Shown piece by piece: positions 8,050 through 16,310 of a stretch of 64,000 nucleotides of DNA. The notes beneath the pieces are model-generated. The model ran no database searches. It was given only the letters and a program-made list of their open reading frames with translations, and was not told where the DNA came from. This DNA is from Streptomyces ficellus. Its GTDB lineage: Bacteria > Actinomycetota > Actinomycetes > Streptomycetales > Streptomycetaceae. Both the position numbers and the translations under genes were made by a program. The first letter of the stretch is position 1. Each line of letters opens with the position of its first letter. The stretch covers positions 2,542,001 to 2,606,000 of the forward strand of contig NZ_CP034279.1 in the NCBI RefSeq assembly GCF_009739905.1, written 5' to 3'.

Positions 8050-8847
8050 TCAGGCCGCCAGACCGAGCGCGGCCATCCGCTTGGTGTGGGCCTTGGTGAT
8101 GCGGGAGAACATCTCGCCCACCGCCGCCAGGTCGAACCCGTCCGCCACGCCGCCGACGAGCATCGTCGACAGCGCGTCGCGCTCCGCGACCACCCGCTGG
8201 GCCTGCGACAGGGCCTCGCCCATCAGGCGGCGCGCCCACAGCGCGAGCCGGCCGCCCACCCGCGGGTCGGCCTCGATCGCGGCGCGCACCTTCTCCACGG
8301 CGAAGTTGCCGTGCCCGGTGTCGTCCAGCACGGCGAGCACCAGCGCCCGGGTGTCGGAGTCCAGCCGCACGGCGACCTCGCGGTAGAAGTCGCTGGCGAT
8401 CGAGTCGCCCACGTACGCCTTGACCAGGCCCTCCAGCCAGTCGGAGGGCGCGGTCTGGCGGTGGAAGTCGTCGAGCGCCTTCGCGAACGGCTCCATCGCG
8501 GCCGTCGGCTCGGCGTCGATGGCCGTCAGCCGGTCCCGCAGCCGCTCGAAGTGGTGGAACTCGGCCGACGCCATCTTCGCCAGCTCGGCCTTGTCGGCGA
8601 GCGTGGGCGCCAGCTTCGCGTCCTCGGCCAGCCGCTCGAAGGCCGCCAGCTCCCCGTACGCGAGCGCGCCGAGCAGGTCCACGACCGCGGCGCGGTACTG
8701 GGGCTCCGCGGAGGCCGCGGCCCAGTTCTGGGCGGCGATCCCGGTGGGTTCTTCGGTGGCGGCGGCGGAAGCGGCGGCGTTGTCAGGCGTCTCCATGAAG
8801 CGCACAATAGCCCGCCCGCCACGTGCCCGAAGGGCCTGGTCATCCAC
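8050..8847 (-). CDS. Ferritin-like fold (diiron-type) protein
   Basis: Helical protein of about 265 aa resembling the actinobacterial ferritin-like / MiaE-like family. Candidate carboxylate and His ligands occur as YGELAAFERLAED, SAEFHHFERL and a C-terminal DDTGHGNFA helix, the usual E...ExxH pattern. The reaction is unknown; tRNA hydroxylation has been proposed for relatives. GTG 8847 has a strong site (GGGAGG, 5 nt spacing). An internal ATG at 8796 (METPDN) gives 248 aa and better codon use from that point but has no ribosome binding site, so either start may be right. It faces the helicase gene divergently. Confidence 0.8.
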   Translation of the reverse strand: MDDQALRARGGRAIVRFMETPDNAAASAAATEEPTGIAAQNWAAASAEPQYRAAVVDLLGALAYGELAAFERLAEDAKLAPTLADKAELAKMASAEFHHFERLRDRLTAIDAEPTAAMEPFAKALDDFHRQTAPSDWLEGLVKAYVGDSIASDFYREVAVRLDSDTRALVLAVLDDTGHGNFAVEKVRAAIEADPRVGGRLALWARRLMGEALSQAQRVVAERDALSTMLVGGVADGFDLAAVGEMFSRITKAHTKRMAALGLAA

Positions 8848-9182
8848 TGTGACCTCCCCCTCCTTATGAATTGGCCCAACACACCTGCGCGGATCCGGGG
8901 TACAGTGGTATTGCGCCTGCTGAGTATGCAGTCATGTTCGTACGTACTCGGTGGGTCATCTCATGAATGAGGATGCCCGGTCGGTGGCCCGATCGGCTCC
9001 GACCCGACAGCCCTCCGTGCGCAAGAGCCGCACATGAGGGGCCCTCAGCGGTATGACGCTCGAGCGACGGCAGTGGTCCCGTGCCACCCGGCTGTGTTCT
9101 TGTCGGACTGCGGCCGGAGTCACCGGCACGGTAAGACCCCCAGCGTTCGCCTCATGCCGCGTCTCACAGAAGAGGCAGCACC
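8848..9182. other. Divergent intergenic region and long helicase leader
   Basis: 335 bp between the ferritin-like gene and the helicase. It holds a possible -10 (TACAGT, 8901-8906) for the plus strand, which would give the helicase a leader of about 270 nt, and a ten-codon ORF at 9154-9186. No other gene seen. Confidence 0.5.
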
Positions 9183-9186
9183 CTGA
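9154..9186 (+). CDS. Ten-codon leader ORF overlapping the helicase start
   Basis: ATG to TGA encoding MPRLTEEAAP. Its TGA (9184-9186) overlaps the likely CTG start of the helicase (9183-9185) as CTGA, the geometry of translational coupling. There is no clear ribosome binding site in front of the ATG, so translation is uncertain. Confidence 0.35.
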   Translation: MPRLTEEAAP

Positions 9187-11225
9187 CTACGACTTTCCGA
9201 GAGCTCGGGATCCTTCCCGAGACGGCCGAGGCCCTCGAAGCCGTCGGCATCACGTCCCCCTTCCCCATCCAGGAGATGACCCTCCCGGTCGCCCTCTCGG
9301 GCACCGACGTCATCGGCCAGGCCAAGACCGGCACGGGCAAGACCCTCGGTTTCGGCCTCCCGCTGCTGGAGCGCGTCACCGTCCCCGCGGACGTCGAGGC
9401 GGGCCGGGCCACGCCCGGGCAGCTCACCGACGCCCCGCAGGCGCTGGTGGTCGTCCCGACCCGCGAGCTGTGCACCCAGGTCACCAACGACCTGCTCACC
9501 GCTGGCAAGGTCCGTAACGTCCGCGTTCTCGCGATCTATGGCGGCCGGGCCTACGAGCCGCAGGTGGAGGCCCTGAAGAAGGGCGTCGACGTGATCGTCG
9601 GCACCCCGGGCCGTCTCCTCGACCTGGCCGGCCAGCGCAAGCTGGACCTGTCCAAGGTCAAGGCCCTCGTCCTCGACGAGGCCGACGAGATGCTCGACCT
9701 GGGCTTCCTGCCCGACGTCGAGAAGATCATCAACATGCTTCCGGCGAAGCGCCAGACCATGCTGTTCTCGGCGACCATGCCGGGCGCCGTCATCGGCCTG
9801 GCCCGCCGCTACATGTCGCAGCCCACCCACATCCGCGCCACCTCGCCGGACGACGAGGGCGCGACCGTCGCGAACATCGCGCAGCACGTGTACCGCGCGC
9901 ACTCCATGGACAAGCCGGAGATGGTCGCCCGCATCCTGCAGGCCAACGGCCGCGGGCTGGCGATGATCTTCTGTCGTACGAAGCGGACGGCCGCCGACAT
10001 CGCCGAGCAGCTGGAGCGGCGTGGCTTCGCGTCCGGCGCGGTCCACGGCGACCTCGGCCAGGGCGCCCGCGAGCAGGCGCTGCGCGCGTTCCGCAACGGC
10101 AAGGTCGACGTGCTCGTCTGCACCGACGTCGCCGCCCGCGGAATCGACGTCGACGGCGTCACGCACGTGATCAACTACCAGTCGCCCGAGGACGAGAAGA
10201 CGTTCCTCCACCGCGTGGGCCGCACCGGCCGCGCGGGCAAGAAGGGCATCGCCGTCACGCTGGTCGACTGGGACGACATCCCGCGCTGGCAGCTGATCAA
10301 CAAGGCGCTGGGGCTGGACTTCAACGACCCGGTCGAGACGTACTCGACGTCCCCGCACCTGTACGCGGACATGGACATCCCGGAGGGCACGAAGGGCGTC
10401 CTGCCGCGTGCCGAGCGGACCCGTGCCGGTCTGGACGCGGAAGCGGTCGAGGACCTCGGCGAGACCGGCGGCCGCGGCTCGCGCGGCCGGCGCCCGGAGC
10501 GCACGGAGCGTTCGGAGGAGCGCCCGGAGCGTACGCGTACGCCGCGTCAGCGCCGTCGTACGCGGGGCGGCTCCGCCGTGGCCGCGGAGGAGGTGGCGAC
10601 GGCGACCGCCGGGACGGTGGCCCCCGAGGCTCCCGCCTCGGAGGAGGCCCCGCAGCCCCGTACGCCGCGCCGTCGCCGCACCCGCACCCGTGCGGGCGCC
10701 CCCGCGGCGGAGGCCGTGGCCGCCGCGCCGGTCGTCGAGGCCGCCCCGGAGACCGCCGAGGCCGCCGAGCCGGTCATCGAGACCAAGCCCCGCCGCCGCA
10801 CCCGTAAGGCCGCCGAGCCGGTCGTCGAGGCCGCCCCCGAGGCCGAGGCCACGGAGACCAAGCCCCGCCGCCGTACCCGCAAGGCCGCCGAGCCGATCGT
10901 CGAGGCCGCCCCCGAGGCCGAGGCCACGGAGACCAAGCCCCGCCGACGCACCCGCAAGGCCGCCGAACCGGTCGTCGACGCCACCCCGGAGGCCGAGGCC
11001 ACGGAGACCAAGCCGCGCCGCCGCACCCGCAAGGCAGCCGAACCGGTCGTCGAGGCCACCCCGGAGACCGCCGAGGCCACCGAGACCAAGCCCCGCCGAC
11101 GCACCCGCAAGGCCGCCGAACCGATCGTCGAGGTCGCCGAGAGGCCCCGGCGCCGGCTGGCGCCGAAGGCGGCTGCCGCTGCGGCCGCCGCGGCCGCGGC
11201 CGCTGCCGCTCAGTCCGAGAGCTGA
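9183..11225 (+). CDS. DEAD-box ATP-dependent RNA helicase
   Basis: RNA helicase of about 680 aa. Domain 1 has the Q motif (FPIQEMTLP), Walker A AKTGTGKT, PTRELCTQV, TPGRLLDL, DEAD (DEADEM) and SAT. Domain 2 has DVAARGIDVDGV and HRVGRTGRAG. From about residue 400 the tail is low-complexity: Arg-rich, then five copies of a 25-residue unit with PRRRTRKAAEP, then a 15-Ala run, and likely binds RNA nonspecifically. The conserved N-terminus (TTTFRELGILPETAEALEAV) reaches upstream of the first ATG (9276), so I place the start at CTG 9183. A GTG or ATG further upstream is not excluded. Confidence 0.9.
   Translation: MTTTFRELGILPETAEALEAVGITSPFPIQEMTLPVALSGTDVIGQAKTGTGKTLGFGLPLLERVTVPADVEAGRATPGQLTDAPQALVVVPTRELCTQVTNDLLTAGKVRNVRVLAIYGGRAYEPQVEALKKGVDVIVGTPGRLLDLAGQRKLDLSKVKALVLDEADEMLDLGFLPDVEKIINMLPAKRQTMLFSATMPGAVIGLARRYMSQPTHIRATSPDDEGATVANIAQHVYRAHSMDKPEMVARILQANGRGLAMIFCRTKRTAADIAEQLERRGFASGAVHGDLGQGAREQALRAFRNGKVDVLVCTDVAARGIDVDGVTHVINYQSPEDEKTFLHRVGRTGRAGKKGIAVTLVDWDDIPRWQLINKALGLDFNDPVETYSTSPHLYADMDIPEGTKGVLPRAERTRAGLDAEAVEDLGETGGRGSRGRRPERTERSEERPERTRTPRQRRRTRGGSAVAAEEVATATAGTVAPEAPASEEAPQPRTPRRRRTRTRAGAPAAEAVAAAPVVEAAPETAEAAEPVIETKPRRRTRKAAEPVVEAAPEAEATETKPRRRTRKAAEPIVEAAPEAEATETKPRRRTRKAAEPVVDATPEAEATETKPRRRTRKAAEPVVEATPETAEATETKPRRRTRKAAEPIVEVAERPRRRLAPKAAAAAAAAAAAAAAQSES
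10779..11139 (+). repeat. Five in-frame 75-78 bp repeats in the helicase tail
   Basis: Repeat units begin at 10779, 10854, 10929, 11004 and 11082. The first four are exactly 75 bp apart and the last has one extra codon. Each encodes ETKPRRRTRKAAEP plus an acidic/Ala segment, alternating basic and acidic blocks. Confidence 0.9.
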
Positions 11226-11248
11226 CGGCCCGCGCCGACCGTTCGATC

Positions 11249-11283
11249 GACGGCCCCGCCCCCTCCGTGGGGGCGGGGCCGTC
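11249..11283 (+). terminator. Helicase terminator
   Basis: Perfect 15-bp GC-rich stem (11249-11263 with 11269-11283) and a 5-nt loop, 23 bp after the helicase stop. Confidence 0.85.
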
Positions 11284-11313
11284 GCCCTGTCCGCGGCCCG
11301 GCCCGGGCACCGT

Positions 11314-11319
11314 TAGCCT
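11314..11319 (+). promoter_or_regulatory. -10 hexamer of a probable leaderless promoter (hydrolase)
   Basis: TAGCCT, 6 nt before the ATG at 11326; no ribosome binding site is present. Confidence 0.5.
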
Positions 11320-11325
11320 CGTGCC

Positions 11326-12207
11326 ATGAGCCGCCCGCCGACCTTCACCCCGCCCCGCTGCGCCCGTGCCTACGCCCTCGTCACGTCCCGCGGCGAGTTC
11401 GCCGTGCTGGACGCGGTGCCCGCCGACGGTACGGAGCCCAAGGGCACGGCCCTCCTGCTGCCCGGGTTCACCGGGTCGAAGGAGGACTTCATCGCCATGC
11501 TCGAACCGCTCGCCGACGCCGGGTACCGTGCCGTCGCCGTGGACGGCCGCGGGCAGTACGAGACGCCCGGCCCCGCCGACCAACAGGCCTACAGCCAGGA
11601 CGAGTTGGCGCGTGACGTACTGGCCCAGGCGGCGGTGCTCGGCGCGGGCCGGGTCCATCTGCTCGGCCATTCCCTCGGCGGCCAGATCGCCCGGGCGGCG
11701 GTCCTGCTCGACGCCACGCCCTTCGCCTCGCTCACGCTGATGTCGTCGGGGCCCGCCCAGGTCGCGCCCTCGCAGCAGGACAAGATCAAGCTGCTGAGCG
11801 ACGCGCTCGCGGTGATGTCCATGGACCAGGTGTGGGACGCGATGCGGGCCCTCGACCCGCCGGAGGACGCGGACGAGGCGGGCGGCAACCGGGAGGACCT
11901 CCGGCGCCGCTGGCTGCTGCACAACCCCGCGCAGCTCCTGGCGACCGGCCGCGGGCTGACCGTCGAGCCCGACCGGGTCGACGAACTGGCCGCCCTGCGC
12001 CCGCCGCTGCCGGTGCACGTGATCTCGGGCGTACGGGACGACACGTGGCCGGTGCCGCTCCTCGACGCGATGGCGGGCCGGCTGGCCGCGTACCGCACAC
12101 GCGTCGAGGGCGCGGAGCACTCGCCGAACACCGACCGGCCGGTGGAGACCGCGCTGGCGGTGGCGCGGTTCTGGAACGCCTGCGCGGAGCGTCAGAGCCG
12201 CGACTGA
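11326..12207 (+). CDS. Alpha/beta hydrolase
   Basis: 293-aa alpha/beta hydrolase. LLLPGFTGSKEDF supplies the oxyanion turn, LLGHSLGGQIA the nucleophilic Ser, SGVRDDTWPV the acid and EGAEHSPNTD the catalytic His. No signal peptide, so probably cytosolic. The start lacks a Shine-Dalgarno sequence but has a -10 6 nt upstream. Its 3' end overlaps the convergent NYN gene by 16 bp. Substrate cannot be told from the sequence. Confidence 0.88.
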   Translation: MSRPPTFTPPRCARAYALVTSRGEFAVLDAVPADGTEPKGTALLLPGFTGSKEDFIAMLEPLADAGYRAVAVDGRGQYETPGPADQQAYSQDELARDVLAQAAVLGAGRVHLLGHSLGGQIARAAVLLDATPFASLTLMSSGPAQVAPSQQDKIKLLSDALAVMSMDQVWDAMRALDPPEDADEAGGNREDLRRRWLLHNPAQLLATGRGLTVEPDRVDELAALRPPLPVHVISGVRDDTWPVPLLDAMAGRLAAYRTRVEGAEHSPNTDRPVETALAVARFWNACAERQSRD

Positions 12208-13112
12208 AGGTGCTGCCAGAAGCCGTCCCGCAGTGATCGCCGCAGCACGGCGTGACCGCGCAGGGAGCGGCTCAGCAGCCGTTCCGCCTCGACGAGCAGT
12301 TCCTGGTCCACCGGGCCGGGCAGGTAGGGGTGGCCGGGCAGCAGCTCGGCCATCGCGTCGGTTCCGCGCTCCGCCAGCCAGGTCGCGGCGATCCGCGCGC
12401 CCAGGGCGCGGACCTCGTCGCGGGACGGCGGTGGCTCGCCCTCGCTCTCGTAGGTCGTCACCGGCCGCCGGGTGACGTAGGGGCGGCAGAAGTCGAGGTC
12501 GAAGGTGCGGGTGCTGTCGACCTCCCAGAGGAGGGGTTCGGCCTGGTTGCGCCCCTCCGCGGCCTCGATGCCCCACAGGTGGACGCGGGCCCCGTAGCCC
12601 TGGGCCGCCTCGACCGCCGACACCAGGTCCTCGTCGCCGCCGACGAGCGCCGCGTCACTGATGGCGCGGTGGCGGGCCAGTGACTCCAGGTCGGAGCGGA
12701 TGAGGGAGTCGACGCCCTTCTGCTGGTTGTTGGCGTTGAGGTTGCCGAGCCGGACCTTGACGTCCGGGAGTTCGGCGATCGCCTGCTGTCCGGGGGTGTG
12801 GATGCGGCGCCTGGCGCCGTCGTACCAGTAGACGCGCAGCAGCCGGCTGTCGGCGAAGATGGTGCGGGCCTTGTCGATGAAGGCCTCGATGAGCCCTTCC
12901 GCGTCCAGGTCGAAGGAGCGCCGGTCCTCGGTGCCCGCCACCAGCAACCCGGCCGCAGCATGGACGTAACCGGCGTCGACGAAGATGGCGTGGGTCGAGG
13001 GCGTCTTGGCGACCTCGGCGAGCATGCGTTCCAGGAGCTCATTGGTGCGCTCCAGACGGGCGCCTAGCTCCGTGAGGGTGGGTGCGGGGGTGGTGCCCGG
13101 GTCGTCGTTCAT
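12192..13112 (-). CDS. NYN-domain (PIN-like) putative RNase
   Basis: 306 aa. The core (about residues 40-190) is a NYN/PIN-like nuclease fold: THAIFVDAGYVHAAAG with the first Asp, KGVDSLIRSDLESLA and ALVGGDEDLVSAVEAA with further acidic residues expected to bind Mg2+, then GARVHLWGI. The C-terminal 100 residues have no recognised domain. Start ATG 13112 (MNDDPG) is taken; ATG 13154 would add 14 residues and neither has a convincing ribosome binding site. NYN proteins commonly process RNA; the target is unknown. It converges on the upstream hydrolase with a 16-bp overlap. Confidence 0.8.
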   Translation of the reverse strand: MNDDPGTTPAPTLTELGARLERTNELLERMLAEVAKTPSTHAIFVDAGYVHAAAGLLVAGTEDRRSFDLDAEGLIEAFIDKARTIFADSRLLRVYWYDGARRRIHTPGQQAIAELPDVKVRLGNLNANNQQKGVDSLIRSDLESLARHRAISDAALVGGDEDLVSAVEAAQGYGARVHLWGIEAAEGRNQAEPLLWEVDSTRTFDLDFCRPYVTRRPVTTYESEGEPPPSRDEVRALGARIAATWLAERGTDAMAELLPGHPYLPGPVDQELLVEAERLLSRSLRGHAVLRRSLRDGFWQHLQSRL

Positions 13113-13173
13113 ACGGGGCTCATTGTCCGGCTCCGGGGGCGTGCCCGCCACCATCCACCCCTAGATCCTTAGA

Positions 13174-13195
13174 CGCTCGAAAATTTTCGTTAGCG
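13174..13195. promoter_or_regulatory. AT-rich palindrome, candidate operator
   Basis: A perfect 12-bp palindrome (cgaaaattttcg, 13178-13189) flanked by cgct and agcg, which also pair across a 2-nt offset. Such an AT block stands out here and lies between the divergent NYN gene and a small ORF. Confidence 0.4.
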
Positions 13196-13286
13196 TAGGG
13201 AATGTTTGCCCCCTACATGCCGTTGGAACTCGTACAACACCCAGTTCTCCTCATGGAGGATCAACTCAGGACGAAGGGAGAAGCCC

Positions 13287-13439
13287 ATGCGCTTCGAGAT
13301 TCTGCGACTCGACGACGTCGACGGCACGCCCGTGGACACCACCGTCGTGGACGCCGCCTCCGTCAACCGGATCGTGCAGCAGGCCGCCTCGATCGGCCAG
13401 CGCATCTGGATCCGCCCGGCCGGGACCTCGGCCTCGTAA
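13287..13439 (+). CDS. Small conserved-type protein of unknown function
   Basis: 50 aa, begins MRFEILRLDDVDG and ends PAGTSAS, with a predicted beta-hairpin plus helix. The ribosome binding site (gaaggga) is well placed before ATG 13287; an in-frame ATG at 13206 lacks one and precedes atypical codons. A stable hairpin follows at 13463. Function unknown. Confidence 0.7.
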   Translation: MRFEILRLDDVDGTPVDTTVVDAASVNRIVQQAASIGQRIWIRPAGTSAS

Positions 13440-13462
13440 CAGGAACGACGCTCTGACACACC

Positions 13463-13515
13463 GCGCCCCCGCGCGGACTCCGGCGCTCAGGCAGCCGGAA
13501 TCCGCACGGGGGCGC
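13463..13515. terminator. Bidirectional terminator
   Basis: Long interrupted hairpin: outer 9-bp stem (13463-13471 with 13507-13515), then inner gcgga/tccgc and tccggc/gccgga pairs. It lies between convergent genes. Confidence 0.65.
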
Positions 13516-13537
13516 AGTGGTGTCCGCCCGGGCCGGG

Positions 13538-14143
13538 TCAGGAGCCCTGGACGACCTGGGTGACGCCGTTGATGATCTGCTGGACCGCGATCGCGGACAG
13601 CATCATGCCGGCGAGCCGGGTCACCAGCACCACGCCGCCGTCCTTGATGACCCGGATGATCAGCAGCGAATAGCGCATGGTCAGCCACAGCACGACGTGC
13701 ATGGCGACGATGGCGGCCCAGACGGAGACCTGGCCGCTGACGCCCTCCGCGTGCTGCACCGCGAGGATCACCGACACGATCGCACCGGGGCCGGCGAGGA
13801 GCGGCATGCCGAGCGGGACGAGGGCGACGTTGACGTCCTTCGTCTGCTTCGGCTCGTCGGTCTTGCCGGTCAGCAGGTCGAGGGCGATGAGCAACAGGAG
13901 CAGACCGCCCGCGATCATCAGCGCGGGAACGGAGACGTGCAGGTACGCCAGGATCTGCTGACCCAGGATGCCGAACACGGTGATCACGCCGAAGGCGACC
14001 GCGACGGCCTGCCAGGCCATCCGGCGCTGGACCTTGGTGGCGCGCCCGGAGGTGAGCGCCAGGAAGATCGGGGTGATCCCGGGGGGATCCATGATGACGA
14101 ACAGGGTGAGGAAGAGGGAGCCGAAGACGGCGACGTCGAACAC
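13538..14143 (-). CDS. MarC-family integral membrane protein
   Basis: 201 aa with six hydrophobic segments typical of MarC (UPF0056): FGSLFLTLFVIMDPPGITPI, MAWQAVAVAFGVITVFGILG, LMIAGGLLLLLIALDLLTG, VPLGMPLLAGPGAIVSVIL and so on. DPPG in helix 1 and PLLAGPGAI are family hallmarks. MarC was once linked to multiple antibiotic resistance in E. coli, but its transport role is unproven. GTG 14143 is chosen because it gives the normal family length; the open frame upstream is low-complexity and non-homologous. It is 331 bp downstream of the PHP gene on the same strand. Confidence 0.88.
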   Translation of the reverse strand: MFDVAVFGSLFLTLFVIMDPPGITPIFLALTSGRATKVQRRMAWQAVAVAFGVITVFGILGQQILAYLHVSVPALMIAGGLLLLLIALDLLTGKTDEPKQTKDVNVALVPLGMPLLAGPGAIVSVILAVQHAEGVSGQVSVWAAIVAMHVVLWLTMRYSLLIIRVIKDGGVVLVTRLAGMMLSAIAVQQIINGVTQVVQGS

Positions 14144-14474
14144 AGTGATGCCTTGCGGGGAGTGGGTGGTACGGGGGATGTCGGACGGGGGCGCACGGTG
14201 ACCGTGCGGTGGCCGGGCGGGCCGCGGGGGCGTGGACGCGCACGGGCCGGCGGGCCGGCCGTGCACCGTGGCGGCCCCCCGGGGACCGGGCGGCTCCGGT
14301 CGCGCGCGGCGCCCGGACGCGGGCGGCGCGCACGGACGTGCACGGACTCGCACGGGCACTCATGGCCGTACGGGACTCACACGGACGTGCGCGGCCTCAC
14401 GCGGCCGACGGGCGCCCCCGCGCGGCGTTCGCCGCTCTCGCGGGCGTTCGGGTGACGGAGGGTGCGTCAGGGGT
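14144..14474. other. GC-rich intergenic stretch with cacggac-type direct repeats
   Basis: 331 bp between the PHP and marC genes. The segment near 14325-14405 repeats variants of cgcacggacgtgcacgg several times. I see no gene or strong promoter. Confidence 0.5.
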
Positions 14475-15347
14475 TCAGGCGCGCGTTCCGCCCGTGCCCA
14501 TCACCGGGAACGCGCCGGTGGCGCGGCGCGTGATCTCGCCGTAGATCTCGGGGTCGGTGGTGTGGTCGCCGAGGCCGCAGGTCTTGCGGGTGCCGTGGTA
14601 GTCGCTGGAGCCGGTGACCAGCAGGCCCAGGTCGGCGGCGAGGCCGCGCAGCCGGGCGCGCGTCGCCTCGTCGTGGTCCATGTGGTCGACCTCGATGCCG
14701 TCGAGGCCGTACGCGGCGAGGTCCGCGATCACCGACTCGGGCACCGTGCGGCCGCGCTTGGCGGCGCCGGGGTGCGCGAACACGGTGACGCCGCCGGCCG
14801 CCTTGACGAGCCGGATCGCCAGGAACGGGTCGAGCTCGTGCTTGTCGACGTACGCCCGGCCGCCGTCGGCGAGCCACTGGGGCGTGAAGGCGTCGGAGAC
14901 GCTGGGGACGACGCCGAGTTCGACGAGCGCCTCGGCGATGTGCGGCCGGCCGACCGACCCGTCACCGGCGATGCCGGCGACCCGCTCCCAGGTGATCGGC
15001 ACGCCGAGCTCCTGGAGCTTGCCGACCATGGCGTGGGCGCGCGGGACGCGGTCGTCGCGCACCAGCTCGCGCTCCCGGGCCAGCTCGGGCTCGTCGGGGT
15101 CGAAGAGGTACGCGAGCATGTGCATGCCGGTGCCGTCGATCCGGCACGACAGCTCGGCGCCGGTGACCAGTGTCAGCTCCCGGTCGAGGTGCGCCAGTGC
15201 GGCCTTCGCCTCGGCGTGCCCGCGTGTGGTGTCGTGGTCGGTGAGCGCGACGACGTCCAGCCCGGCCGCGGCCGCGGCGCGCACGAGTTCGGCGGGGGTG
15301 TCCGTACCGTCGGACGCCGTGGAGTGGGTGTGCAGGTCGATGCGCAC
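14475..15347 (-). CDS. PHP-domain metal-dependent phosphoesterase
   Basis: 290 aa. The PHP active site is complete: RIDLHTHSTASDGT (HxH), ALTDHDTT (DHD), AHPGAAKRG and SSDYHG carry the metal-binding His and Asp residues. Relatives hydrolyse nucleotide or oligonucleotide 3' phosphates (YciV/RnaAM type, including 3'-phosphoadenosine 5'-phosphate). GTG 15347 is selected by tggag 8 nt upstream and by family length; a longer frame starting at 15431 is less likely. Cytosolic. It lies downstream of the DUF6758 gene on the same strand. Confidence 0.88.
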   Translation of the reverse strand: MRIDLHTHSTASDGTDTPAELVRAAAAAGLDVVALTDHDTTRGHAEAKAALAHLDRELTLVTGAELSCRIDGTGMHMLAYLFDPDEPELARERELVRDDRVPRAHAMVGKLQELGVPITWERVAGIAGDGSVGRPHIAEALVELGVVPSVSDAFTPQWLADGGRAYVDKHELDPFLAIRLVKAAGGVTVFAHPGAAKRGRTVPESVIADLAAYGLDGIEVDHMDHDEATRARLRGLAADLGLLVTGSSDYHGTRKTCGLGDHTTDPEIYGEITRRATGAFPVMGTGGTRA

Positions 15348-15504
15348 GACGGGACTCCAGGGCTCGCGGACGGACGGGGGACGCTCAAGGATACCGGTGA
15401 TCACCTCCTGCCCGTCCCCGCGGCCCCGCACACCCGCCCGCGCCTCACGCGCCGCGCCCGGCCTCCGCCCCGGCTACCGCCGTCAGCCCTGGGCCGGGGA
15501 GCCA

Positions 15505-16143
15505 TCAGCCGAGCAGCCTCGGGCTGAGGGCGCCGCAGGGCAGCAGCTCCACCTCGGAGCCGGCCTCCCGCAGGTCGGTCAGGACCAGCTCGTCGTACAT
15601 CAGCAGACCGGACTTCTCCGGCCAGACGACGGCCCACAGCCACAGCCCCCGCGCCTCCCCCGCGAAGACCGCGCGGTCCTCGGGGGCGTCGCTGACGTGC
15701 CACAGCGGGGTGGGGCGGCCGGCGGCGTGGACCTTGGCCTGCGGGCGGGTGCCCGTGCACATGTGGGGGCCGGGGTCGGGGCCGTCGATGCCGGCGTACC
15801 GCGCGCCGAGGCCGACGCCCAGCTCCTCGGCGACGAGCAGCAGCTCGCCCACGCCGCCGAGCGGGCCGGGTCCGGAGCAGGCGACGACGGTGGCGCGGCC
15901 GCCGCTGCGGTCGTCCCCCGCGTACGCGACGCCGGTGAACAGCCAGCCGACCGGCAGGGGCCAGGGCATCCAGACGGGCACCCGCGCCCGGTGGGTGACG
16001 ACTCCGAGCGCTTCGACGCTGGGCGGTATCACGGGCTGGAGCGGCTGCACGGCGCCGTGCAGGTCGCACTGCCACGAGTCGGAGAACAGACCGGGCGCTC
16101 TGACCCGGCCTCCGCACTTCGGGCAACTGGGTTCGCCCCTCAT
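15505..16143 (-). CDS. DUF6758 family protein with N-terminal zinc ribbon
   Basis: 212 aa beginning MRGEPSCPKCGGRVRAPG. CPKC and a single Cys near residue 26 (QCDLHG) suggest a small zinc-binding knuckle. The rest is a soluble alpha/beta domain with PVWMPWPLPVGWLFTGVAYA and a conserved C-terminus PCGALSPRLLG. I recognise it as the Streptomyces DUF6758 family, function unknown. ATG 16143 matches related proteins; an in-frame TTG 9 nt earlier has GGGAGG 4 nt upstream and could be used instead. Confidence 0.8.
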   Translation of the reverse strand: MRGEPSCPKCGGRVRAPGLFSDSWQCDLHGAVQPLQPVIPPSVEALGVVTHRARVPVWMPWPLPVGWLFTGVAYAGDDRSGGRATVVACSGPGPLGGVGELLLVAEELGVGLGARYAGIDGPDPGPHMCTGTRPQAKVHAAGRPTPLWHVSDAPEDRAVFAGEARGLWLWAVVWPEKSGLLMYDELVLTDLREAGSEVELLPCGALSPRLLG

Positions 16144-16223
16144 AGGGTTCAACGGTCCTCCCCGGCCGTCGCCCCGTCAAGGACGATCACCCCTCCGGTG
16201 TGCCGCTTCCGCCCGCCAATATA

Positions 16224-16238
16224 AGTGCATCTTGCACT
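16224..16238. promoter_or_regulatory. Inverted repeat overlapping the MFS -35, candidate operator
   Basis: agtgca-tct-tgcact, perfect 6-bp arms with a 3-nt centre. Its right arm coincides with the -35 element TTGCAC, so a bound repressor would block RNA polymerase. Confidence 0.6.
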
Positions 16239-16261
16239 CATTAGCCCGACTAACTTAATAT
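16233..16261 (+). promoter_or_regulatory. Near-consensus sigma-70-type promoter of the MFS gene
   Basis: TTGCAC (16233-16238), 17-bp spacer, TAATAT (16256-16261), about 50 bp before the ATG. It is the clearest vegetative promoter in the window. Confidence 0.7.
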
Positions 16262-16310
16262 GTGTATCTACCAACTATCAGTCCACCGGAACGTACGCGG
16301 AGGAGCGGGC

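Noticed and set aside
14325..14405. Clustered cacggacgtg-type repeats, considered as a CRISPR or regulator array
   Set aside because: Units are short, irregular and lack equal-length spacers, so they look like low-complexity GC sequence.
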